DNA of 64,000 nucleotides from the NCBI GenBank assembly GCA_013076295.1, contig RQOL01000906.1:4526001-4590000 (forward strand), in the 5' to 3' direction. The stretch's first letter is position 1, and each line of letters starts with the position of its first letter. Positions 25,532 to 37,871 of this stretch are shown here, piece after piece. A model generated the notes under the pieces. The model saw nothing but the letters and a program-made list of their open reading frames with translations. It did no database searches and had not been told where the DNA came from. The stretch is from Sanderia malayensis. Its lineage: Eukaryota; Cnidaria; Scyphozoa; Semaeostomeae; Pelagiidae. Made by a program: the position numbers and the translations under genes.

Positions 25532-25838
25532 GAGCTACAGGAAACAGCATATCATTTGTTACCATGGTATGTCCCAGCCACATGCTGTACACACACGGAG
25601 CACAATCCAATATGCGTATACTATCAGGCTGCAATAAGTGCAGCATGTAAACCCTTTGTATTCAGACAAAGCATGAAAGGCTTGTTTAGCAAGAAGCTAA
25701 CTCAAGTACTGAAACAATGGAAACAATAGAACAATGGAAATGGACAATGAACAATGACAATAACTCGTGCAAGTTGAATTGGAGACATAGTGAGGTTTAT
25801 TTTAGACCTAGAATTACAATTTCAACAAAAGTTCCATC
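25532..25838. other. Convergent spacer between RPAP1 and GTF2E2
   Basis: This 307-bp gap holds the 3' ends of two genes that face each other. On the minus strand, AATAAA at 25797-25802 is a good poly(A) signal for GTF2E2, 37 bp after its stop. For RPAP1 I see no perfect hexamer. A run of AACAAT-like repeats lies near 25705-25765. Confidence 0.6.
25797..25802 (-). promoter_or_regulatory. Poly(A) signal of GTF2E2
   Basis: AATAAA on the minus strand, shortly after the TAG stop of GTF2E2 at 25839-25841. Confidence 0.6.
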
Positions 25839-26975
25839 CTAAGAATAGTCTTTCAAAACATCGCCAGACAAATGGGTGTTGAGCTTTTTGAATTGTTTCT
25901 TCCTGTTGCTTGCCTTTTTTCTCTTTGTATGAGCATCCTTTACAGGAGCAGCAACCCCTTGCATCACAGTGATGCCAGCACTTTCCAAATACCTCTCGAT
26001 GCCTGCCTCTCCGAGTCCTTCCACCGTCACACCTCTCCAGTGCTTTTGTATATCTTCGTCAACTGTGCACGAGTATTGCGGATCGTAGTTGAAGAGTATT
26101 GCCTTTTTATCGTTTGATTTTGTGACAAACAAGATTCGGTCACTTGCAGATTTGATAATAGCATCTGCATTTGGCAGTCCTTCTCGTATATCATCCAGCA
26201 ACACTCCACCCAACCCGTTGCTGTCATGCTTCTCAAGCAGACGCAGTAGAGATTTTCTATCCCGCAATGGATATTTCGGTTTGAACGAGTACTTTCCATC
26301 ACGCACTAAAAGTTTTTCGTTGTTCTTCAGAGCTTCCTGCGATAGCCAGTCTTTGTCCCTTGGAGCAATGTCAGTATTTTTCGTTATGTCTAGAATCTCG
26401 TCCAAAGTCAGCGGGTCAAAACTACGCTCCTGATACCTGTGAAAGAAATTGGAATAATCACATACCCTTGAAATGCAAGAATGTTATGAGCACTAACGCC
26501 AACAAACTTTTAGTTTAAATCAACAAAACATCAGACATCTTTTGAAATGCCTTTTCAAGCACAATATTCCAATATCAACTTTATAATTCTTTGTAATATA
26601 CCTGAAGAATTATGAAGTTGATTTAGAGTAAAAGCAAGACTGAAAAATAGACAAGTTCTCTATTACTCCGAGTTTCATGCTTTTGCAATCATAACAAACC
26701 TACCTTTTCCTCATCAGGTCTACAACGGAAGCAAGGATAGAGAACCTTGTTTTAGATCTTACTAATGTTGCTGTCTTATAATCGAAAGCGCTTTGAGCCT
26801 GTTTCTTAGCTTGTTGTAAAAGCTGGGCTGGAAGTTTCCGTTTCGGTGGCCTAGTTTTGTTTGCGCTGCTAGAGTTTTGGCTTTCGGTCGCTTTTCTTTT
26901 AGCCGATTCAACGCTAGGAGTCGCCAAGCTTCGCTTCTTAAAAGCGTTGTATTCTTTGAGTAGTTCAGCATTCAT
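25839..26975 (-). CDS. GTF2E2: Transcription initiation factor IIE subunit beta, two exons
   Basis: Exon 1 runs from 26975 down to 26704 (start MNAELLKEYNAFKKRSLATP) and exon 2 from 26436 to the stop at 25839; the junction is phase 2 (RK-R|YQER). The product is 289 residues; human TFIIE-beta has 291. After a Ser/Lys-rich N-terminus come the winged-helix core (LTLDEILDITKNTD, about residues 100-180, with KYSFKPKYPLRDRKSLLRLL and GLGGVLLDDI) and a basic C-terminal region ending HLSGDVLKDYS, all collinear with the family. TFIIE-beta pairs with TFIIE-alpha at the Pol II pre-initiation complex, recruits TFIIH and aids promoter opening. The gene converges on RPAP1 and diverges from Claspin. A hAT-type MITE lies just 72 bp upstream of the start codon. 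Confidence 0.95.
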
Positions 26976-27047
26976 TTTCGTCCAAGATTCACGATTTATA
27001 ATCAGTTTTATCCAAATTTCTTGTCCTTTCACACCAGACACTGGTGA

Positions 27048-27416
27048 CAGGGTTGCCAGATTGTCTCGGAACGAGCAGGCCAAACCAGCTTCAAAAAGAG
27101 GCCAAAATGGTCAAAAATAGGCCAAACTAAATTGACGTCATAAAATGTCGCTTTACGCATGCGTAGATGTATATTTAGGAATGAACGTGAACCTCAAGAG
27201 CCGAAAATAACTGAATTATAACTAACGATAACTAACGATAAACAACGATAAACAAGGAAAAATCCGAAAGTTAAGAATTTCAAGATATTCCAGAAAACAG
27301 GCCAAAAAAGGCCAAATTTTAGTGTCAGGCCAAATGTTATTTTTTCAGGCAAATCAACATGAAAAGAGGCCAAAATCGAGCAATTTGGCCTTAAAAAGGC
27401 CAATATGGCAACCCTG
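27048..27416. mobile_element. hAT-type MITE, 369 bp, with 8-bp TSD
   Basis: The element begins CAGGGTTGCCAGATTG and ends CAATATGGCAACCCTG. Exact 8-bp flanks ACTGGTGA lie at 27040-27047 and 27417-27424. The interior is rich in AGGCCAAA motifs. The position, immediately 5' of GTF2E2, means it may contribute promoter or 5' UTR sequence. Confidence 0.92.
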
Positions 27417-27432
27417 ACTGGTGAGTGGTGAG

Positions 27433-28297
27433 CAGGGTTGTCAGATTGAAATCTTCAAAATTCCCAAGTCGTGGCTCAAAAAATCCCGAAATCCATTGTT
27501 TTCAAAATAAAATTCCCAAGGTCCAATTTTTTCTTTGGAAATGACGTCATTCATGCAAAATGGCAAAGATCCCTAGATTTCAGATTTCAGATTCTGAGAT
27601 TTCAGTTGTTATTAAGCCTTCCGGTATCGATGTTTACATTTTACCAGCGTTTAAAATTTTTCCAGTCACCGCAATCTACAGCCTTTTTTACTAATATGTT
27701 CTTATTTTCCAGTCGTGCCCAGTAGTGATTTCTAAAGGGGGCGCAGGGGGGCGGAGCCCCCCTTGTTAAAATATATGATGAATTTGGGGGGGCTCAGCCC
27801 CCCAAACAATCTCTGTATCTGTGCTCTGCAAAATGTCTCGTTATCCAAAAGTTAAAGTTTAAAGGCCTCATTTGTAAAGATTCTGATGTCCGTTGCATGC
27901 TAGATGCTAATTCTCGTATCATCGGTGTCTTATTCAGTTGTTTCTATTCTTTTAAAGGTTTAGAAACCATTGTTTGGTTTGGTTTGGTTTGTGTGAGCAC
28001 TTTTTTTATATTTGCGCTAATGAAAATATGGGTGTGGTCACAAAAACCACACCCACTCTGGAGGTTTTGCTTTTGGAGCCCCCCTTGTTAATTTTTTTAG
28101 AAATCACCACTGGTCGTGCCATCAAGCATCAATCAGTTTGAATGAAAATATGACTGGCTTTGTGAATGTTCAAACAAAGTCGGAAATTTTCGATGCACTT
28201 CTAAAATTCCCAAGAAAAATCCCAAGGTTTTTTTCGAAAAAATAATTCCCAAGGAAAATCCCATCAGCCTCAAAAAATCCCAAGTCTGACAACACTG
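27433..28297. mobile_element. MITE with CAGGGTTGTCAG ends, interrupted by a second MITE
   Basis: The ends CAGGGTTGTCAGA and TCTGACAACACTG are inverted, and both subterminal regions contain AATTCCCAAG motifs. I see no matching 8-bp flanks (GTGGTGAG against AGCCTTCG), so the outer boundaries are less certain than for its neighbours. Removing the nested element and one target copy leaves about 464 bp. Confidence 0.65.
27720..28112. mobile_element. Nested hAT-type MITE, 393 bp, with 8-bp TSD
   Basis: The ends CAGTAGTGATTTCTAAA and, reversed, CAGTGGTGATTTCTAAA are flanked by exact GTCGTGCC copies at 27712-27719 and 28113-28120. G- and C-runs (GGGGGCGGAGCCCCCC) lie just inside the ends. It inserted into the older element at 27433-28297. 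Confidence 0.92.
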
Positions 28298-28597
28298 AGC
28301 CTTCGCTTTGCTGCGCAGGCAGGTAATCACTGCATTGTTCTTCTTTCAGTCTTTGGTGCATACTAAATTTAATTTTCCCCGGGGGAATTGTTGAAGCTAT
28401 TCCAAACCCATTTTGAGCGCGAAAAATATTTTTTTCGGCCTAAAATTTGGCGGGCTACTTCTTTCAGTGCAGTATAATATTTTATTGATGTAATAAAAGA
28501 TTCTAGTTCAAGTGAACGTTGAAGCATCTGAAATACAGTCTAATATTTGTATTTCAATTTTGTGAATGAAATTAAAGAGTGAGTTATTTGTATAGTC

Positions 28598-31500
28598 ATG
28601 TCCACGATTGTCGTAGCACCTGGCCTGCAGCACCCTTTCGCTTCCCAAAGTCGAAGCAACCTGGAAGCTGTTGTAAGTATAATTTGAAATATAATGCAGG
28701 CACTTAAAAATCAGAACTCCACCTGTGAATGCTTTAAATATTCGATTAAAAAGCTTAGCTCGATAAACTATATGTTGCACCAGAAAGAAGGTAACTTTAA
28801 CCGGTGCAACCCCACCCCCTTTTTAACCCTCTCGCCGCTCCGCCCGATTTGGCATATTTCATTGTATGGTAGGCGAGGCGGTGCATGGTAAATAATTATT
28901 TTCGCATGGATAGGATTTTATTTCTATTATTGCATTGTCATTTATTACAATTTTGACTTTTGAATCAGTCATTTGAATCAGATTTTAAAATGTCCTCTTC
29001 CAGAATATAGTAGATTTTAGGATTTACAGGTTTTAGAGATATCCTTTTATTGTGGACTTGTGTAATGATATTACAGATGCAGGATCAAGCAGATGCAGTT
29101 GACAATGCTTCTTCGTCAGACAATAGCGAGGAGAAAGATTTTTTCCAGTCAATTACAGATCAGAAATGCTCCCTGGCAAGTGATGATGATGATGATTTTG
29201 GAATGAGAGTTAAGAGTAAGAAAGCTAAAAGAAAGAGCATGGCGCAAGTGATGAGTGACGATGACGATGATGATGAAGATGGTGATGTTAAGGCATTAGT
29301 TAATGAAAGACTGCTCAACAGTCAGAAGGAAGAAACACAATCTGCCAAATCGGATGGGAAAGACAGTTCTTCTGGTTCAAATGACAATTTGAGTGAAAGG
29401 GGAGAGGTTGAAAGAAAAGTGCTGAAAAGAAAACGAAAAGTAGTGGTTAGTAATGATGATAGTGATGATAATGAAGATAATGGTGGTGATGGTGATGATA
29501 GTGGCAAGGTGAAGGTTGTTGGAAGCGCAACTAGGAGTAGGAGGCATGTCAAAGAAAGGAGAGGCCAATCTAGCATGAAAGGGAATGCAATTAAGAGGCT
29601 CGTGAAAGAGAGAAAACGGAGACGGGGAGAAAAAGTTGTAGATTCTGAAGAAGATTCTGAATGTGAGAATGAATCTGAATCTGTACTGTTGTCAAGTGGA
29701 AGGGTGAAATCTGGAAGATCTTCAAAGGATGAGGAGAAAAGGGAGGGGGGAGATAATGATGAAATGGGGGGAAAATTCGCAGGTGATGAGGATGTAGATA
29801 TGGATATTGACAAAGAGTTGATGGAAGACTCTGACGACTTGTCTAGCTCTGGCGAAAACGAAAATGGAGATGATCGAGAAGGAGAGGTTGTTAAACGAAA
29901 GTCGTACAGCACAAGAAAATACACTGCTGCATGTCTGAGCGACAATGAGGAAATCGACAGAGAAGAGGTTCAGAAACAATCTGAAACAATGGCAATTTTA
30001 GGCAATACGGATTTATTTGATGCAGAAGGCAGTGGCTCTGATGAAGATGGGAGAAGAAGCAGTGATGGTGGTGAACAAGATAATGATGGTGGGGTAAAGG
30101 AGACAACGAAGAACAGGAGGAAGAAGATTGACAGACCAAAGAAGATGAAAAAAGCTGAGAAAATTGCCATGGAAAGTGAACAGCAGAGACTATTCAGGAG
30201 TAAGTTGACTTTTGAAGGTTTTATCACGGATTAAATACTGATAATGTTAAGGATATCTTGTTGTGATGAACTTTGATTCATAATGAACTAAAAGTCTTGT
30301 CGCTTACCTGCTTCATAGGGTAATGTATCCATGTTTTAATATAGCAATATAGCTTCCAATGAAGCAAAGAATTTTTGATCCCCTTCAAGGTTTATCAGGA
30401 CATGATTTTGGCATTGAGATATTTGCTGAAATCATGCATGGTTTGATGAGAATTAAATATGGTTTGTTCTAGATTCAAATATAAACATTCCTCACCATGA
30501 GCCTCAGGTTGTGTCAATTCAGCAGTTTCTTTCAAGGGTTCCAAAGTTGGAATTGTTGAAAAAGAAGCCAAAAAAGGAAAGGTAAACTTTACTCAAAAAA
30601 TAAACTGTGCAAAATAAATTGTGATGGTGTACTTCTCCTAAGAGTTTAAAAATTTGGAGACCCATATACCTCTTGAAGAGATATAAAACTTTTGATAATT
30701 AGAAGAGGTATATAGCTTTTAAAAATTTGGTAAACTGATTCAAGTAGAGTAGCTCAATATTCGATTCTTTCGTTTTTAGAGAAATGAAGGATTCACCAGT
30801 TGTTGAAAACAGTCAAGAAATGCTGCAATTACAGAGCCAGCAAGCTACAGGCAGACTGTCATTGAATAATCTGCCAAAACTGAAGAAAACATCTGATGAA
30901 ATTGTCCTAGATGTCGAACAACCAAAGAAAAAGCAGTCTATGGCAGCACCTTCAGGGCTGGATGTCTTCATGCAGGTAAAACTGTGTTCATCATCGTTAG
31001 ACTTTCTCTGCACAATCTATTGCACAACATTTAAAGACTGGACTGCAGAGCATGGCATGTGCACAGTGGAGATGAACAATAGAACAATAGAAAAGAACAA
31101 TGGATAATTGCTATCAATAGAACAATGCAGGAACAATAGAAAGAACGTTGGATCACACTCAATGGATTACATTCAATGGACACAATGGATTACGTTTGCT
31201 TCTGTCTTTATTGTTTGATAATTGCTCACATGTAGATAGGTATGTATCTTGTTAGTGATGTTGACTTGTGTTTTGTTTGCAGCGTTTGAAGAAGCACACT
31301 GGAACTCCAAAGCAGAAGATCCCTGCAGCTTCCATGAAACAATCAGAAGTGATGAAAGTAGAAGCCTCACAAGAGCAAAATACGCCAAATGCAAATAAAA
31401 AAGGAATAATTGACAAGGAAAAGATCGCAATTGCTTCAGAAACTCCGGGTAATTTGTAGTTTCATTGCTTAATATTTTATTACTTATTCAACTTAATAGT

Positions 31501-34500
31501 TTTTATTTATCTTTATTTATTGCTCTGTATCTTCATTAATTGCTTTGTATCTTCATCCTGTATCATCTTTATTCATTACCCTGTATCTTCCTCCAATGTT
31601 GTGTACCTTTCGAAATTTCTTTGGACTTTCAACCATTGTCTTTAATACCATGCCATGTTTCAGGCTCAGGACACATGGAACTGAAGAAGCAATTACAGAA
31701 GGAGATGCGTGCACGGAGAGAAGTGAGTCGGAAGGAGGCTGAGATTCGACGCAAGCTTGAGAATGAAGAAATCAGTGACGAAGAAGAAGAGGAGGAATTC
31801 GAGGAAGATAACGAAAGTGAAAATGAAGATGACAACAGTGAACACGATGCTTCAGGAAATGAATTGGACAATGAAGGAGAAGATGAAGTTCAGATGAAGA
31901 ATGACCCTGGTATGTTGTAAAATTATGTGGAATATTTTTAATATTAATTTAGAGTTGTAAAATCTTAGATAGAACCCTAAATACCTTGAATATGTTTAAT
32001 TTAGAGAATATGTTTAATTAATCCCTTTCTGGAGACCCAAAGCCCACGTCAAAGGTCCTAGATAGATCCCCGAATACCTATGCTTAATTTATAGTTTTAA
32101 AATCTGTGTAAAATTGTTGATAATGATGTATAACGTTTATTGGAAAGAAGAAGAATAGAAGCAGTATGGTATCTCGATCACGCTAGGCGAGGAAAGTTTA
32201 CTGACTATGTTGGCTGATTGATTTTTAATGCTGTGAGTTATTGATTATCATCTTTATTTGCAGGTTCAAGTGATAACGACGAAGAAGATGACGAAGAGTT
32301 GAAAAAATGGAACATGGAAGATCAGCGAAAACAGATTGAGACACAACTCGATGGACTGGACGAAATTGATAAAGAATACGAAGATGTGATGAGACGAGAG
32401 AGACAACTAAGTAAGACTCAGTCTGCTAAAGAGTACACTTCGTTCGATGAAAATACCACCACATCAGCACGCACTGTCGGAAGCTCTTTGGATTTGTTTC
32501 CAGGCGTACGGAACGAAGATGATTCCGATACGCAAAGTTCTTTGAATCTCGAGCTGAAGGAGTCGGCGGAATGGGATGAGTCGAATACGATTCCGCCCGG
32601 ACAAGGTGACTCGTTCCGGGCTCCCAATCGCATTGATTCAAACACGCCGTTCTCCAAGCTGCTGAAAGGCGGATTGTTAAGATCGAGGCGAGAGTCGTCA
32701 ACTTCTGATGAAAACTCTGGAACGGTATGTAATTCCAATTCCATTTTCAGGTGCTAATTTCTTTCTGGGGACCCAAGGGCCCACGTCAAAGGTCCTAGAT
32801 AGAACCCCAAATACCTTATCTTCCATCAAAGACAAGTTGACGATTTTGATTCTGAAGTATTCTTTTAATTTTTGTTGCATTTATATAACTTGTGTCACTT
32901 GCTTTTTTCCAGAAGTTAAATAGTCTGTCAGATGATTCGAACACTATGCTTCATGTTCAAGATTCGCAGCAGGTATAGTTATCATCAACTGTTGCATTTC
33001 TGTTTTATTTATCTGGCATATATATATTCAACATACTTAAATTTTGTTTTTGGTGTTTGATATATTTATTAACATAATGATTAATTCTTGTTCGTTATGT
33101 TGCTTTGTTCTAAAATCGAGCATTAATGTTGTAGAGCCTTCTCAAAGATGACAGCAGTTTATCGCACGCTGAGACACCTCGTCGATCTGTTGCAGCTATT
33201 TCTGATGATCTGCACTTCACTTTAGATGAAAATACCCAATTTTCCCAAATACTCGACACTCAAGGGTAAGCTACAAAACCAACATAACCAGATTCGTTAA
33301 TTCTAAATTTTTTTGTGCCACGCAGTAAGCATCCTAATATAAGAACCATTGGATTAAGAACCTCCAGGATGATATTTCTGCTCAAAACAATAGAACACCC
33401 AGGCTATTGTTCAAAAACAATTGGCTGGATGCAAAATTTGCAGTTTTTTATATGAAGGTTTTTACAGTAGTAGTCAACTCATAATTGCATGTCCTTGCCC
33501 CTGGGTAATTTGACTACCCTTTAGCTTGAATTCCTTCACGAGTCTGCTTAATTTGTCTGTCTCTTGTGATTTTTGCTTTCTTTGTTTATGCTTGAGCGTC
33601 GACCCTTCATATCTCAAAACAAGATGAAGTTAACTTTGTATCTTCCTCCATATTCAGTGATACATTCAGCAACCTCCACTGTTGTACAAACTACCGTCTT
33701 TCCCCAGAACTATCTTGAAATGAGTAGAGTAACGTAAAGTAAAATCATCATCAGATAATGTGATGCAGTTTGTGGCTTTGATTTTCAGCTATTTCAGCGA
33801 AGGGAGGAAAGAGAAGAAGAAGTCCCAACTGAGTTCACTGTTTGATGCTGACAACGATTCTTCTGTGTCACAACTTCTCGGCTTATGCTCTGGAAATTTC
33901 GAGAACAACCGAACAATAACCAAAGCACGTCCCTCCCCCATGAACGATAACAACTTTGGCCTACCATCTGATTTACCTTGCGACGGCAAGGATGCGGGAA
34001 TGGGTGAACTGGATTCCCAAGAGTTCCTTGGTCTCTGTTCCGGCAAATTCACAGCAACGCAGGCGGCATGCGATGATGTAGACAGCCCGGAACTTGTTGT
34101 TGCTAATCCACCACCGTCGTCAAAGGTCTTGGAATTGTTTAAGAAGAACGAAGACGAGACCTCTGAGAGCCAGCTGATGGGGTTATGCTCTGGAAATTTT
34201 ACCACACCCGTTGCTACTACGACGAATTCTACTCTGAGTCATTCTGTTTTTGAAGACAGTAAATCGACTGGGAGCTTAATGAAGCATTTCAAGAGCTCGT
34301 CAAGCAACGCCAATCAGCTGCCATGTGTAAATTCATTCGATAATCTATTCGGTGGCCAAGAGAAGAACGAAAAGGGTGCCTCAGGATTTGATAGGGACTA
34401 TGATGATGATGTTCCAAGGCAGTCTTACAATGCACAGGGCAAGAAGAACTGCGATAGTCCACGTGAAAAAAGTAAGCCTCGTGACAATGAATCAATGGGG

Positions 34501-37500
34501 AATTTCCGATGCATTGAAATTTGTTGTATTACAAGCTAAACATCTAGTTTCTTCTTCAGTCTTAAATTTCTTTTAGTTCAAACGTATTTCTTCAACATGT
34601 TTTGACTTCTCCAACTTTTGTTCTGTTTTATGAGCTCCACTGTATTACTATTGCTAGGGCTGTTTGAGAAGTGTAAGATTTGAGTGCTAATGTTTGCTGT
34701 TTTTTGTAGTTTTCTTCATTGGAAGTGGAAATGAGAAGCAAGATGGTTCTTCCCAAGGTGAGAATTCAGCTGGTCAATTGGAAGATGATGAAGAATCTTT
34801 GCAAGGAAGACGCCTGGATGAAGATGGTGTAGGGGAAGATCCAAGAAAAGAAGAAGATAAAAGCAAAGATGGTTTTGATGAAGAAGATGATGTTAGTGAA
34901 GAAGGCGATGAAAAGGAAGGCGTGGAAGATTGTGACGAAGATGATGATAAGATGGAAGAACATGAAAATGATTTGGAAGATCCACGGGAAGATAATGAAG
35001 AAGATCAAGATGATGAAAGTGCGAATGAAGATGTTGATGAGGAAGATGAAGAAGTTGGTGTTGATGAAGAACTGCAAGAGTATTATCAGTCGTTGCCGTG
35101 AGTATGCTTTTCTGATTTGTGTAAGCCAACTTCAGAAGTCAGGTGTCTACAAGTTCAAACGACCATTCTTTTCATTGTTTTTTTTCTTTTATAGAAAGAA
35201 GAAATATTCCAAAAAACTCTTCTACGAACACGAGGCCCAGCTAAGCGGTAGTGACGTCAGTGACGATGAAGATTTCGGAAGCGAGGCAGACGAATATGAA
35301 ATAGATTCTGATGTAGAAGAACTTCCATCTCGATCGAAGCTCCACGCCCAGGTTCACAAAGCGCACATGTAAGCTTCAGTCTATTTTCACGATATTTTAC
35401 ATTCAAATTAGCCGTGTTATTGATTAACTGTTCTTGGCACTGTAGAAGCAAGCATTAAAACTATGCAAGCTTTGTTTGGTGATGCTACAACTGACCTTGC
35501 AGCTCTTAGGGAACGTTATATTGCTTGCCAACAGTGCTTGGTTGCTTACTGTGCTTCACACAATTGCCTCCCCCTTTCTCCTTCATTTTCCACCCCTGTT
35601 TTCTTTATAATGGAAGGAAGGAGGAGGCAGGATCTTTAACATTGAGGACAACAGGGGGACAAGGGAATAAGAGAAGGAGAAAGTGATGGGGAAATGAGAT
35701 GTGGAGTATTTTGAATACATGCCCCAGTTTGCCCCAAGAGTACCCCCCATGGACTTGGAACGGAATGATTCACTTATGATGCATTGACATTATTTTTTAT
35801 TTTTTAGGAAAGCTACTTTGGAAGATGACAAGCAAGATATACGCTTCATTCAAGAACGTTTTTACGAAGATGGTGACCTGCTTTCAGATGGCAATGGCAG
35901 GAAGCGAAACTTTCGATGGCGAAACATCGACAAGCCGTCGCAGAATGTCGGAGACTGGAACGATTCTGAAGGCGAGGCTGAAGAAGAACAAGCAGAGCTT
36001 GCACCCCAACAAGAGGCAAGCAAAAGAATCGAACGACTTGAAAGGGAGGCTTTCCTTGAACAGCAAAGAGTATGTATCCGTCATTTAATTTCTTGCTCTT
36101 CTGTCTTTCTTTTCGCTGTCATGAAACCGAGGCTATCACAAGGCTTGGCTCCTTCGTTGTAACATGAAGCAAGCTTTCACTTTTGTTTGCATTTTTATTA
36201 AGCACTGTTCAGCTCTTGTCTTTCATAAAATGGCTAATGTTTTTCTTCGTCACTGCAGACGTCACAAGAAGAACTTGCTCTTGATGAAAACAGCCAATCA
36301 ATTTTGAATATCATCAAAGGACACGACAGTCAGCCTGCTATTGGTAAGTTGCCCTTTTAATAGTTTCTATTTTTCTGTTTTCTCTTCTTGCTTCATGCAT
36401 ATATTTATTTGATAAATCTTCTCCCATTGCGTGTAAACGTTACTTTTATCTTTACTAACTATCTTAATCCATTGCTTTACATGTTCATCCATTGCTTTAT
36501 ATCATTATTTATTGTTTTATATTTTCATTACTTGCTTCACATCTTTATCCATTATTTTATATCTTCATTCACTATACATTTTCATGAATTAATTGCTTCA
36601 TCCATTGTTTATTTATTGACATTTTCATTTTGAATATAATTTAACATGATTTTGTCGTTTGTTTCTTGTTAACTCATCTTCTCCATTTTTATTTAGACGA
36701 TTCTTTATCTACCACCAATTCCCAGCCGCATCCTTGCAACCTTAAAAGAATGGTATGCATTTGTAATTTTTACTTTCCCTTATCGATTTCACTTTCTTCG
36801 TCCCATCTGGCTCGGACCAATTCAACCAGCTATGTTTTATGAGAATTTAAACCAACCACAAAGACCGCATCTCCTTTTCTCACTAAAGGGATCATTCTTG
36901 GAAAGAAGCAAGAGGACGCTGTCGAGATTATCGTCAATAACATCGAACAGCAAGAAGCCAAATGCTCCCACACGAAGCTTCGTTTTCCAAGCAAAATCCA
37001 TGAATGATGACACAGAAACCACGAAAACAACAAAAGTAAGTCCTGCTTTATTTATTTTATGTGCAGATGGCGTGTTAGAAACCTTAACCTATAATAATAA
37101 TAGTAATATAAATATTTATGCAGGGTAAACCTTGTCAATACTAAAAGTATTGTTATCAATAAGAGCCAAAAAGAGAGTAAATAAATCTAAGAGAATAAAT
37201 ATCGAGTTTCATCAAGCCCTTTCATGCAGAGTACAGAAACATATCACAACGAAAAAACGTAAAAGAATGTTCTCGAACATACGGTGTTCGGATTTCATTC
37301 ATTCAGTAAAGGCTCGGACCAGGAGACCAAGGACCCCAAACACTCCAAACTTTTTACAGATGGTGTAAATTATATTTGGTCTTGAGCACCGAAGGGGAGT
37401 GGAGGATTTTTGTTGAACATGGTGCTGTCTCCAGGTCATTAGCTAAAAGGACCTGATGATTATGATGATGGTGGTGATGATCTGTGCTCTTAATGTTCAT

Positions 37501-37621
37501 TTTGTTTCTTTTCCAGAAATCCCGCAACTTTTCCGAATCGGAGACACCTGCTGCCAAGAAGCCAAAGTTGGACAGAACATTAAGTAATCATTCAGAAAAG
37601 AGTATTTTTAGATTTTTCTAA
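28598..37621 (+). CDS. CLSPN: Claspin, replication checkpoint mediator, 17 exons
   Basis: Exons: 28598-28672 (tentative), 29077-30199, 30473-30581, 30780-30975, 31283-31448, 31664-31909, 32264-32724, 32913-32972, 33135-33265, 33789-34471, 34710-35097, 35195-35368, 35808-36069, 36259-36343, 36697-36762, 36830-37035, 37517-37621; about 1511 residues. Exon 15 could instead end at 36752, with exon 16 starting at 36844. Family landmarks in order: an acidic Ser-rich N-terminus, SNINIPHHEP, DDLHFTLDENTQFSQILD, three Chk1-docking repeats GLCSGNF, GLCSGKF, GLCSGNF (about 33886-34200), a very acidic stretch (34770-35090), AQLSGSDVSDDEDFG, DDKQDIRFIQERFYEDGDLL and the end SIFRFF. Claspin binds forks and, once phosphorylated on the repeats, lets ATR activate Chk1. 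It is longer than human Claspin (about 1339), mainly through acidic regions. Confidence 0.92.
32021..32818 (+). repeat. Two copies of a GGTCCTAGATAGA repeat in Claspin introns
   Basis: CCCACGTCAAAGGTCCTAGA with flanking CTTTCTGGRGACCCAA occurs in intron 6 near 32021-32085 and in intron 7 at about 32756-32818, same orientation. The span given covers both copies and exon 7 between them. The copies are diverged and non-coding. Confidence 0.75.
33323..33467. mobile_element. MITE of the CATATAAGAAC family, inverted copy
   Basis: Found in Claspin intron 9. It carries CAGTAAGC...ATATAAGAACC at one end and TATATGAAGGTTTTTAC at the other, with the reverse complement of the core seen at 21192-21336 (GGCTATTGTTCAAAAA, GGCTGGATGCAAAA). 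The TA flank is not clear at the left, so this is an older copy. Confidence 0.6.
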
Positions 37622-37871
37622 TGTTGGGAGGTTGTATTGTATTGACACTGTATTTTATTGTAAAATAGTTTCCTTTTATTTTATTTGTCATGAAATAATT
37701 TTTCGAATATATTTTTGTCATTGATTAAATTTGACTGTAAAGTTTGCCTATTGAATTGAATTGGGTTTGTCACTGATGCATTGTGGGACACAAATAGCGC
37801 GATACACGCCCCTTTCGAGTTTGCCACGTGCGTTAAATATTCTTTTAATTTACGAGCTGAGAAAATACAAC

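Larger units (their letters stand above)
26976..28597. other. Divergent GTF2E2/CLSPN upstream region, largely transposon-derived
   Basis: This gap between two divergently transcribed genes is mostly three MITE-like elements (27048-27416, 27433-28297 and the nested 27720-28112). The 300 bp next to Claspin (28298-28597) are the only long unannotated part and may hold its promoter. No other gene was seen. Confidence 0.6.

Noticed and set aside
27425..28305. 8-bp target duplication for the outer element at 27433-28297
   Set aside because: The flanking octamers do not match, so the hAT assignment of this element rests on end similarity only.
29322..29945. 207-codon minus-strand ORF, Ser/Pro-rich
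   Set aside because: Antisense of the acidic Ser-rich exon 2 of Claspin; GAA/GAT-rich coding strands leave the opposite strand free of stops.
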